Below are positions 35,057 to 42,782 of a stretch of DNA of 64,000 nucleotides, in pieces. Within the stretch, counting starts at the first letter, position 1, and the number at the start of each line of letters is the position of its first letter. Where the stretch lies: assembly GCA_033763395.1 (NCBI GenBank), contig JANRKQ010000090.1, positions 30,936 through 94,935 of the forward strand, given 5' to 3'. The notes under the pieces are model-generated. The model searched no databases. It worked only from the letters and a program-made list of their open reading frames with translations, and had not been told where the DNA came from. A program made the position numbers and the translations under genes. This DNA is from Xiheimicrobium sp033763395. GTDB lineage: Bacteria; Myxococcota; Myxococcia; Myxococcales; Myxococcaceae.

Positions 35057-35731
35057 ATGCGTTCGTGGCATTCCGCTCAACTCGTCCAGCGCCGGGTGGT
35101 CGACGAGGGCCTGGTCGAGGTCTCACTGGCGGTGCCCGGCGCGGTGGCCACCTCGTTCGCGCGCCCCGGTCAATTTCACCGCATTCGCCAGGCCGGCAGC
35201 GGAGAGTCGATGTTCGCCATCGCCTCGCCTCCGGGGTCGACGACGTTCGACTACCTGATTCGGCGGGGCACGGGCGTGTCCGAGGCGCTGGCGACCCTGG
35301 CCGAGGGGAGCGCGCTCGAGGTGACGCCGCCCGAAGGCCCGGGCTTTCCCATCGACGAGGCGAGGGGCCGCGACGTGCTGTTCGTCTGCACCGGCACGGC
35401 GCTCGCTCCATGTCGTTCGGCGCTGGGCCTCATCGCGCAGCGCCGCGAGGACTTCGGGCGGGTGACGCTGGTGCAGGGGCAGCGCTCGCCGCGGCAGCTC
35501 CCGTGGCTCGACGAGCTGCGCGCGCTCCCCCGCGTCGACGTGCACACGGTGGTGACGGACGGTGGAGCCGGCTGGACTGGCCCCGTCGGCTTCGTGCAGG
35601 CCCTCGTGCCGGACCGCGTGACGCTTCAGACCGTCGCGTTCCTCGTGGGACAGAAAGAGATGACGGACGAGGTGACGGCCCTGCTCGAACGGGGCGGCGT
35701 GCCACGGAGCCGTGTCTTTCTCAACGTTTGA
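35057..35731 (+). CDS. FNR-like FAD/NAD(P)-binding reductase
   Basis: A 224-aa protein from the ATG at 35057 (MRSWHSAQLVQRRVVDEGLV). The FAD-binding barrel contains RPGQFHRIRQ and the NAD-binding half has the VLFVCTGTALAPCRSALGLI motif typical of ferredoxin reductase-like and sulfhydrogenase gamma/PyrK-like proteins. The C-terminal four-Cys iron-sulfur motif of PyrK is missing. The electron partner is not encoded nearby. An overlapping ATG at 35044 opens a different frame that is a shadow. Confidence 0.82.
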   Translation: MRSWHSAQLVQRRVVDEGLVEVSLAVPGAVATSFARPGQFHRIRQAGSGESMFAIASPPGSTTFDYLIRRGTGVSEALATLAEGSALEVTPPEGPGFPIDEARGRDVLFVCTGTALAPCRSALGLIAQRREDFGRVTLVQGQRSPRQLPWLDELRALPRVDVHTVVTDGGAGWTGPVGFVQALVPDRVTLQTVAFLVGQKEMTDEVTALLERGGVPRSRVFLNV

Positions 35732-35785
35732 TATCCAACGGCGTGGGTTCTTTCTCACGGCCGAGCGGGTAAGGTCTCCCCCGTC

Positions 35786-36331
35786 ATGGCGAACGTCCTG
35801 TCGTACGGCGTGGTCGAGAGTCCCGTCGGCGCCCTGCTCCTCACCTCTGATGGGCTGGGCCTCACCGGGCTGTACTCCACCCAGCACGTGCGGCGGCCGT
35901 CGCCTGATGCCGGGTGGGTTCGGCAAGACGGCTTCTTCACCGGCGTGAAGGACCAGCTCGACGCGTACTTCGCGGGCCGGTTGACCCGCTTCGAGGTAAC
36001 GCTGTCGCCCACAGGCACCCCTTTTCAGCGCCGCGTGTGGAACGCGCTGCTCGACATTCCCTTCGGCGCGACGGTGACGTACGGCGAGCTGGCCGCGCAG
36101 CTGGGGAAGCCGAGCGCCTCACGCGCGGTGGGCCTGGCGAACGGGCGAAATCCCATCAGCATCATCGTGCCGTGCCACCGCGTCGTGGGCCGAGACGGGA
36201 AGCTGACGGGGTACGCCGGCGGCCTCGAGCTCAAGCGCACCCTGCTCGGCCATGAGGCCCAGGTGGCGATGCACGGCACCTGGCCGACGCCGGTGCCGGC
36301 GGCGGTCGGAGCAGCCCGACTCGAGGTCTGA
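35786..36331 (+). CDS. ogt: Methylated-DNA-protein-cysteine methyltransferase
   Basis: A 181-aa DNA-repair protein that removes alkyl groups from O6-alkylguanine by suicidal transfer to its own Cys. The helix-turn-helix region RRVWNALLDIPFGATVTYGE, then ASRAVGLANGRNPISIIV, and the active-site PCHRVVGRDGKLTGYAGG are all present. The last 20 residues are a non-conserved Pro/Ala tail. The N-terminal ribonuclease-like domain is intact, so it should be functional. Confidence 0.96.
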   Translation: MANVLSYGVVESPVGALLLTSDGLGLTGLYSTQHVRRPSPDAGWVRQDGFFTGVKDQLDAYFAGRLTRFEVTLSPTGTPFQRRVWNALLDIPFGATVTYGELAAQLGKPSASRAVGLANGRNPISIIVPCHRVVGRDGKLTGYAGGLELKRTLLGHEAQVAMHGTWPTPVPAAVGAARLEV

Positions 36332-36344
36332 CGCGGCTGATCGT

Positions 36345-36703
36345 TCAGGGTTGCGGCGCGCCCCGACGGTCGCAGCGGCCCTGGCTACAGAACGCTTCGC
36401 TGTTCGAGCGGCAGATGTCGGGGCAGGCCTCGATGCTTCGGAAGCACCCGCGCCGAATGGCGGTAAAGTCAGCGGTGTAGCGCTCTCTTTCGCGCTGATG
36501 GCTCCGTTGACACCGTTGCCACAGCCGCTGGTGCGAAGCACGGGCGTGAAGGTCGCCGGCAGACAGGGCGCGCAGAGATCTCCGACGATGGCCACCACGC
36601 AGTCGGCATCGACGGTGCAGTCCGTCGCGTAGTCGGTGGGCTCGACGGTGGTGCCGCAACCGACGGCGATGAGGGCGAGCCCAGCGAGAGCGAACGCGCG
36701 CAT
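36345..36703 (-). pseudogene. Frameshifted Cys-rich lipoprotein gene
   Basis: From the ATG at 36703 the minus strand encodes MRAFALAGLALIAVGC (lipobox), then DCTVDADCVVAIVGDLCAPC and NGVNGAISAKE. Near 36481-36492 the sensible reading moves to another frame that continues RERYTADFTAIRRGC, ACPDICRSNSEAFCSQGRC and stops at 36345-36347. The switch falls in a GAGAG run, so a two-base slippage (GA duplication) explains it. The rejoined protein is a small Cys-rich lipoprotein of the type common in myxobacteria. It is either a recent pseudogene or a sequence error. Confidence 0.6.
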
Positions 36704-37178
36704 GCCTGGGCTCCTGGCCGACCACCGCGACGTCATCAACCCGACGGCCGGGTCACCGGCGTCGGCGCACCACCTCGGGCCTGGGCGCGCGGCCGGCGCC
36801 GAACCTGCGCTTCAACACCGGCACCCGAGGGCACCATCGTGCTCGAGTGCATCGGCGGCGGGCCGAAGATTCGCGTCTCGCCAGGGCCCAACGTCGCTTT
36901 CGGCCGCGCCGGCTTCTTCCCGGGCAACACGACGGACTCGGTGAACCCCGGGCGTGACGACCCATGCAGGGTGCGCCCACGCTCGAGCATTCGCCGAGCC
37001 CTCCGAGCTCGGGGGAGCCGCGCCTCGTGCGTCGGGGCGCCGATCACCGTGCCCGAGTGCGACGCCTCCGGCAGCGCACGCGGCGAGTCCACCGCTGTCG
37101 GCACCTCGCAGACGGCGCTGTCGAGCGGCGGTTTGCGCGCAGCGGAGGCGTCTCGCCCAGCGGTGGGCCGGCCCACCG
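36704..37178. other. Intergenic region without a convincing gene
   Basis: About 475 bases. The longest frames (minus 36736-37176 and plus 36839-37480) are Arg/Pro/Ser-rich and have no recognisable domain. The minus frame contains SVVLPGKKPARPKATLGPGE, which vaguely recalls the leader of the repeat precursor at 46740 but has no TTxxxxEE core. It may be decayed sequence. Confidence 0.4.
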
Positions 37179-37796
37179 TCAGCGCCGCGCGAGCCGTCCA
37201 AGCGCCTCGGCCACCACGGGCGCCTTCGCCTCGAGCTTCGCGAGGGGGCGCAGCGCCACCGCCACCGCCCCACCGGCCAGCGCCGCGTCGAGGTGGGGCA
37301 ACAGCGCATCGACCGATCCGTCCGTCGCATCGAGCACGAGGAGCGGCAGGAACCAGCGGTTCGTCTCGACGTCGGCCGGCTCGGCGGTCGACAGCGCCAC
37401 CTGGGCGCCCTCGAGAAAGACGTCATCGACGGCGAGCTTTCGGAGCGTCGCGAGCTGGCCCGCCGTCGGCGCGCGGGTGAGGCGCACCAGCTTCGTCAGC
37501 GCGTGCGCGGCGGCCTGCCAGGCGCTCTCGACGCGCGGCCCGTCGACGTCGACCGGCACCGTGGCCTGGAGGAACCGCGCCGTGGCTCCGCGCCTCGACT
37601 CGAGCGCATCGCGCGCCTCGGCGGCCAGCGTGGCGTCGAAGGTGAGCACCGCCGCGCCCACCTCGGGCGGAGCGACCTTCCGCTCGAGCACCTCGCCCAG
37701 CGCCTCCACCACCGCGAAGGGACTGGTGCGACGGCGCGGCGCCCACGTGAGCAGCGAAAGGAGATCGGCCGTCGAGGTCTTCGTGTACCGGCTCAC
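37179..37796 (-). CDS. Hypothetical protein of the LpoA-like operon
   Basis: A 205-aa protein from a GTG at 37796 that overlaps the stop of the WD40 gene (GTGA). It begins VSRYTKTSTADLLSLLTWAP and is Ala/Leu/Val-rich with alternating helix and strand (VGAAVLTFDATLAAEARDAL, RWFLPLLVLDATDGSVDALL). No signal peptide or membrane segment is seen, so it is probably cytosolic. No family is recognised. It is the third gene of the operon after the LpoA-like and WD40 lipoproteins. Confidence 0.75.
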   Translation of the reverse strand: MSRYTKTSTADLLSLLTWAPRRRTSPFAVVEALGEVLERKVAPPEVGAAVLTFDATLAAEARDALESRRGATARFLQATVPVDVDGPRVESAWQAAAHALTKLVRLTRAPTAGQLATLRKLAVDDVFLEGAQVALSTAEPADVETNRWFLPLLVLDATDGSVDALLPHLDAALAGGAVAVALRPLAKLEAKAPVVAEALGRLARR

Positions 37797-39367
37797 GGCG
37801 CGACGGCGGCGTCGAGGTAGAGCGCCTCGTAGACGACGCCCGCCGGGTCGCTCTGGTGATCGTTGAGCGGGTTCTGCGGCGTCCACGCGGCGACGGTGAC
37901 GAGCCGGCCATCGCGCGAGAACCGCACGCGGCGAATCGCCCAGCCGTACGGCGACTCGACCTGCGAGGCCTGGCCGCGGTGGAGCACCACCGTCTTGTCC
38001 CAGCCGCCGCTCACGACCGTCTTCCCGTCGGGGCTGATGCCGGCGGTCGACACCACGCCGCGGTGGCCGGTGAGCTTCTCGAGCACCTGCCCGGACTTCG
38101 CGTCGACGCGCGCGGCGCAGTCCCACGGGCGCTCGGGCTCGACCTCTTTGCGTTTCTCCCGGTCGTAGACGGCCTTGGTGCGCTCGGCCTTCGTCTCGGA
38201 CAGCGCCAGGCCCAACACCGCGCCCGCCGCGTCGACCGTCACGTCGTTCACCGAGGCCTCGAAGGACAACACCCGGCGCCGCACCAGCGACCGCGGCGAG
38301 GTGGCGGTGACGCCCGCGACGCCCTCTTTCGGCGTGAAGACGTACTCGTTCGTCGCGCTGTCGGTGGCCACGTCGAGCCGCTCGAGCGCGGCCTGGCCCA
38401 GCACGGCCTGCGCGTCTTGCGGGACGCAGGCGTCGCACACCGCGAGGTCGACGCCGGTCAAGGTGACGTTCTTGAGCGTCACCGAACGGCCCCGGGCCAG
38501 CGGCGCCAGCTGCGGCCCCATGGCGGTGGGAATGGTGACGGTCTCGGTGAGCGCGGGCACGTCGAGGCCGGCGGCCTGCGCGAGAGCCCCCCGAAGCACC
38601 ACCACCGGGGTCCTCGCGTCGATGACGAAGGCGGCCGACGCCCGGCCCTCGACGACGCCGCGGAAGACGTTGAGGCCCGACTTCTTCTCGAACAGCGCGC
38701 GGCTGGCACGCGCGGAGCCGGCCGCCTCCTCCACCACCCACACCGCGACGGTGCGATCCCAGCTCGACGAGAACAGCTCTCCCGTCGAGGCCCACGCGAG
38801 GCCCGACACCTCGTCGCGGTGCGCGCGCACCTCGGCCACGAAGGACAGCTCGGGCCAGCGCAGCACGGTGACGAGGCCCTTCGTGCTCCCGACGGCGAGC
38901 AGCTCGCCCTTCGGGTGGAACGCCACGGCGGTGAGGGCTTCGTCGGTCAGCCACTGGCCCTTCAGCGCGCCGCGCTGACCGTCGAACAGCCGCACCGAGC
39001 GATCCCGGCTGGCCGTCGCCACGAGCGCCCCATCGGGCGACCAGTCGAGCGACTCGACGTTGAACTCGAGCGGGTTCACCACCACGTCGACCTGCGGCTT
39101 GCCTGCCTCGGCGAGCGAGAAGACCGACAGGTGGAACGACTTCATGCCCAGCCGCGCGAGGGCGACCTTCGAGGCGTCGGGCGAAGGCCTGGCGTCCCAC
39201 ACGAAGTCTTCCCGGTTCAGCACCTTCGCGGGGCCGAGCGCGCCGACGGTGCCGGTGAGGAACCCGCCCGGCCGGGCCTCGAGCTGCGCGAGCGCCTCGG
39301 CGGGCGTCTTCGGGAACGTGCGGCACCCCGCGAGCAGCGCGAGGGCGCACAGACACGCGCGTCGCAT
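37793..39367 (-). CDS. WD40-repeat lipoprotein with inserted degenerate retropepsin domain
   Basis: A 524-aa lipoprotein (MRRACLCALALLAGC; a GTG at 39376 overlapping the upstream stop is the alternative start). Before and after the middle it has WD40 blades (SLDWSPDGALVATASRDRSV, GLAWASTGELFSSSWDRTV, VVSTAGISPDGKTVVSGGWD). Residues about 230-345 look like a retroviral-type aspartyl protease fold: FVIDARTPVVVLRGALAQAA, then a beta-rich stretch and AQAVLGQAALERLDVATD. The catalytic D-T/S-G is replaced by D-A-R, so protease activity is unlikely. It overlaps both operon neighbours or nearly so. Confidence 0.82.
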   Translation of the reverse strand: MRRACLCALALLAGCRTFPKTPAEALAQLEARPGGFLTGTVGALGPAKVLNREDFVWDARPSPDASKVALARLGMKSFHLSVFSLAEAGKPQVDVVVNPLEFNVESLDWSPDGALVATASRDRSVRLFDGQRGALKGQWLTDEALTAVAFHPKGELLAVGSTKGLVTVLRWPELSFVAEVRAHRDEVSGLAWASTGELFSSSWDRTVAVWVVEEAAGSARASRALFEKKSGLNVFRGVVEGRASAAFVIDARTPVVVLRGALAQAAGLDVPALTETVTIPTAMGPQLAPLARGRSVTLKNVTLTGVDLAVCDACVPQDAQAVLGQAALERLDVATDSATNEYVFTPKEGVAGVTATSPRSLVRRRVLSFEASVNDVTVDAAGAVLGLALSETKAERTKAVYDREKRKEVEPERPWDCAARVDAKSGQVLEKLTGHRGVVSTAGISPDGKTVVSGGWDKTVVLHRGQASQVESPYGWAIRRVRFSRDGRLVTVAAWTPQNPLNDHQSDPAGVVYEALYLDAAVAP

Positions 39368-39372
39368 GGCGC

Positions 39373-41436
39373 TCACCCTTCGGGCTTCTTCACGACGGTG
39401 ATCTCACGGACCCCCTTCGTGGTGATGTTGAGGATGAAGAGCTGCCGCTTCACCTCGCGCTTGTCCGAGAACGACAGCGTACCGGTGGCGCCCTCGTAGC
39501 CCTTCACCGCCTGGAGGGCCTCGCGGAAGGCGGCGCGCGACTTCGGCTGGGTCTCCATCGCGCGGCGCACGAGCTGGGCGGTGTCGTAGGCGACGGCGTC
39601 GAGCAGGGTGATGGACTGGCCCTGGAACGCCTCGCGGAAGGTGGTGACGAAGGCCTTCGTGCCGGGGCGGTCGCTGTTCTCGTAGAAGCCGTCGACGAAG
39701 ACGCTGCACAGCACGTACTTGCCGCCGCGCTCGATGAGCTGGGGGTCTCCGCTCGGCCCCTTGGGGCTCGACCAGGTCGACGGGCCCAGCAGCGTCACCG
39801 TCTTGAGCCGGTCCTTCCCGGTCGTCTTCTGAATGCGCTCGAGGTCGCGCTTGTCACACGCGTTGGTGACCATCTCTTCCACGGCGAGCGCGGGCGCGAC
39901 CAGCGACACCTTCTGCCAGGAGTCGGGGAGGAGCAGCGCCTCGAAGTCGATGACGGGGTCGAGGCCCGCCTTGGCCTTCTCGAGGGCCTTGCGCTTGCGG
40001 AACGCGTCGGACTCGGAGTCGCGGATCTCGCGGAGCCGCTCGAGGTAATCGGCGCGATCTTCGAGGTAGTACCGGCCCACCACCTTCTTGGCCTCGTCGG
40101 TGAAGGTGGTGGCGTCGTGCGGGTACGTCTCGGCGCCCCGAATGGTGCCGCCGCGGGCCTCGATGGCGTCCCAGAAGGCGTTGGTGAACTCGGTGCCGAA
40201 GGGCGTATTGGGGAAGAGGACGGCGAACGTCTTGTAGCCGAGCGACACCATCGAGTACTCGGCGAGCGCGTCGGCCTGCTGCGAGTTCGTCACCATGCTG
40301 CGGAAGACGTGCGGCCCGATGTCGGTGATGCCCTCGGCGCGGCTCAAGGTGATGAGCGGCACCTGGAGCTCCTCGGCCACCAGCGCGGCGCGGCGCGAAT
40401 CGTCGGTCAAGACGGGCCCGATGATGGCGATGGCGCCGTCGTCGAAGACGAGCTGCTCGACGAGGCGGGCCGCCTGGGCCGGGTCGTCACCAGAGTCCTT
40501 CACGACGAGCTCGACGTCGCTCCCCTTGAGCCCGAGCTGGAGGCTCTTCAGCACCGTATCGGCGACCGCCTTGTACTTCTTGCTCGACAGCGGCAGCACC
40601 GTGCCCACCACCTTCGGCTTCGTCTCGGCCCGGCGAGACACCCGCGCCAGCAGCGTCTTCGCTTCGGCGGCGTAGGGCGAGCCCGGCGCGTTCTCGACCA
40701 ACGACTTGAGGGCCCGGTCGAGGTTCGTCCAGTCGCGCAGGTGGTAGTACACGCGCGCCATCTTGAAGGTGAGGAGCGGCCACGCCGGGTGGGTCGACGG
40801 CAGGTCGTGCCAGGCCTCGGTGATGGCGAGGAACGTCGTCTTCGTCTCCACCACGTCTTCCAGGCGCGCGAGCGCGGCCTTCTGGGCGTCAGGCCCGTCG
40901 GCCGAGTCGACGGCCTTCATCGCCAGCTTGAGGGCCTCGCCGAACTGCTGCGTGCCGGCGGCGGCCTTCGCCAGGCCCTCTTCGGCGAGGCGGCGATCGT
41001 CTCCGGTGAGCGAGTCGAGGAGCGGCGAGAGCGTCTGGTACGCGTCGCGCCAGGCCTTCAGCTCGACGGCGGCGAGGCCCGCCTTCAGCTTCGCCGAGAG
41101 CGCGTTGGGGTGGAGCGGGTTCTCGAAGACGAGCTCGGTGAGGGCCTTGCGGGCGGTGACGTAGTCCCCCTCTTCGAAGGCGAGCACGCCGGCGCGGTAC
41201 AGGGCCTCTTGCCCGGCCGTGGAGTCGGGGTACGCCTTGCGCACGGCGAAGAGGGCCTCGACGCCTTCCTTGCGGCTCTTCGTGTCGGCGGCCGTGATGG
41301 CCTTCAGCAGGGCTTCGTCGGCCGCCGGCACCGCCTTCACGTCGCGGGGGCGGCCAGCGCCGCCCGTCGGGCCCGCGGGTTTCGGGCACGCGGCCAGGAA
41401 GGTGGCGATCGAGAAGAGGACGAGCCAACGACGCAT
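39373..41436 (-). CDS. LpoA-like penicillin-binding protein activator / periplasmic-binding-fold lipoprotein
   Basis: A 687-aa lipoprotein (MRRWLVLFSIATFLAAC lipobox). Residues about 40-270 are TPR-like helical repeats (YPDSTAGQEALYRAGVLAFE). Residues from about 275 onward form a type-1 periplasmic-binding (LivJ-like) fold: VVGTVLPLSSKKYKAVAD, GAIAIIGPVLTDDSRRAALV, VPLITLSRAEGITDIGPHVF, FAVLFPNTPFGTEF and FVTTFREAFQGQSITLLDAV. TPR plus LivJ fold is the LpoA plan, which activates penicillin-binding proteins from the outer membrane. A stand-alone branched-chain-ligand receptor is the alternative. It heads a three-gene operon. Confidence 0.85.
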   Translation of the reverse strand: MRRWLVLFSIATFLAACPKPAGPTGGAGRPRDVKAVPAADEALLKAITAADTKSRKEGVEALFAVRKAYPDSTAGQEALYRAGVLAFEEGDYVTARKALTELVFENPLHPNALSAKLKAGLAAVELKAWRDAYQTLSPLLDSLTGDDRRLAEEGLAKAAAGTQQFGEALKLAMKAVDSADGPDAQKAALARLEDVVETKTTFLAITEAWHDLPSTHPAWPLLTFKMARVYYHLRDWTNLDRALKSLVENAPGSPYAAEAKTLLARVSRRAETKPKVVGTVLPLSSKKYKAVADTVLKSLQLGLKGSDVELVVKDSGDDPAQAARLVEQLVFDDGAIAIIGPVLTDDSRRAALVAEELQVPLITLSRAEGITDIGPHVFRSMVTNSQQADALAEYSMVSLGYKTFAVLFPNTPFGTEFTNAFWDAIEARGGTIRGAETYPHDATTFTDEAKKVVGRYYLEDRADYLERLREIRDSESDAFRKRKALEKAKAGLDPVIDFEALLLPDSWQKVSLVAPALAVEEMVTNACDKRDLERIQKTTGKDRLKTVTLLGPSTWSSPKGPSGDPQLIERGGKYVLCSVFVDGFYENSDRPGTKAFVTTFREAFQGQSITLLDAVAYDTAQLVRRAMETQPKSRAAFREALQAVKGYEGATGTLSFSDKREVKRQLFILNITTKGVREITVVKKPEG

Positions 41437-41586
41437 ACCGGCGCACATAGCAAACCACCGGGGCGCGGCACCGAGGTTTCGGGCGGTGGCGCCCGCACCA
41501 CGTGTCAGCGCCCCGTGGCCGCAGAGCCGCGTCAGCAGCTCGGCCGGAGATCTGCTGGCGTCATGGCCCGAGCGGCCGCGCGACCC

Positions 41587-42741
41587 TCACGCCGTCAGGC
41601 CCGCCAGCCGCTCGAGCAGCGCGTCGACGTCGCCTTCGTCCTGGTACGGCCCGAAGCCAAACCGCCAGCGATCGTCGCGCGCGTCGGTGATGACGTGCCG
41701 CCTCTTGAGCGCCGCGCACAGGGCCTTCGCGTCCTTCGTGCGGAAGGTGAGGAACTGCCCCCGCGCCTCGTCCGTGAGGGGCACGACGAGCTGCTCCGCT
41801 CCAACCGGGTGCGCCGCCGTCAGGCCCTGAACGAAGCGCTGCTGGAGCGCGTGGGCCCTGGCCCGGGTCTTCGCCGTCGTCAGCCCTGCGCGCGCGCGCC
41901 ACTGCATCACGGCGTCGAGCCGGTACAGCCCCGAGGGGTCGTACGTCGCGCCCTGAAACGCCGCCGCGCCCGTCGCGTAGGGCACCTGCCCCTGCTGCCG
42001 CTCCTGGAGCGCTCCGAACGCCGCGAACCAGCCGGTGTTGCGCGGGCGAAAGCTGCGGCCGGCCGGCACGTGGAGGAAGCACGCACCCTCGCCGGCCATC
42101 GCGTACTTGTAGCCGCCAGAGACGTAGAAGAGCCGGTGCTCCAGCGCGCCCAGCGACGTCGGCACCGCGCAGAAGCCGTGGTACCCGTCGAGCACCACCA
42201 TCGCCTCGTCGGGGAGCGCGCGCACCACTGCCTCGACGTCGCGCACGAGGGCTCCCGAGTTGAAGAAGACGTGACTCAGGAACACGAGGTGCGGTGACTG
42301 CGCGCGCGCCGCGGCCACCAGACGCTCGCCGAAGCTCGAGAACGGCTCGCTCGGCACGCGCGTGACGCTGACGAGGCCGTCTTCTTCGAGCCGCCGCGTC
42401 TGCCGCTCGAAGGAATGGAACTCGGCGTCGCTGGTGACGATGCGCGGCCGGTCCGGCAGGCACGACAGCAGCCGCAGTACGAACTCGTGGGTGTTGGGCG
42501 CAAAGACGAGGGACTGCGGGTTGGACAGCCCCAGCTCGGTGGCGACGTGCCGCTGGGCCCGGGGCAGCACCTCGCCGAACACGACGTCCCACTTGTCGTC
42601 GTGGTGGCGGGCCGCGTCGAGCCAGGCCTGCTGGTGGGCCTCGAAGCTGACGTCCGGCCAGGGGTGGTGGCTGTGCGCCGCGAAGTGGAGCCGCTCTGGC
42701 TGCGACGACAAGAACCGGGAGAAGTGCGCCTTGAGAGACAT
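41587..42741 (-). CDS. PLP-dependent class V aminotransferase / kynureninase-like enzyme
   Basis: A 384-aa PLP enzyme (MSLKAHFSRFLSSQPERLHF). It shows FAPNTHEFVLRLLSCLPDRP, the cofactor aspartate in MVVLDGYHGF, and the Schiff-base lysine in FYVSGGYKYAMAGEGACFLH. The FHSFERQTRRL and GATYDPSGLYRLDAV segments resemble kynureninase and related class V proteins more than cysteine desulfurases. No tryptophan-pathway neighbour is present, so the substrate is open. It diverges from the PHP hydrolase 41 bases away. Confidence 0.85.
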   Translation of the reverse strand: MSLKAHFSRFLSSQPERLHFAAHSHHPWPDVSFEAHQQAWLDAARHHDDKWDVVFGEVLPRAQRHVATELGLSNPQSLVFAPNTHEFVLRLLSCLPDRPRIVTSDAEFHSFERQTRRLEEDGLVSVTRVPSEPFSSFGERLVAAARAQSPHLVFLSHVFFNSGALVRDVEAVVRALPDEAMVVLDGYHGFCAVPTSLGALEHRLFYVSGGYKYAMAGEGACFLHVPAGRSFRPRNTGWFAAFGALQERQQGQVPYATGAAAFQGATYDPSGLYRLDAVMQWRARAGLTTAKTRARAHALQQRFVQGLTAAHPVGAEQLVVPLTDEARGQFLTFRTKDAKALCAALKRRHVITDARDDRWRFGFGPYQDEGDVDALLERLAGLTA

Positions 42742-42782
42742 GCGGCGCGAGCTTGTAGCCCGCCCGGTGTACGGTGCGCGAC

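Noticed and set aside
36736..37176. Minus-strand frame with PGKKPARPKATLGPGE, resembling the graspetide leader
   Set aside because: The likeness is only a few residues and there is no TTxxxxEE core or ATP-grasp neighbour, so a second precursor is not supported.
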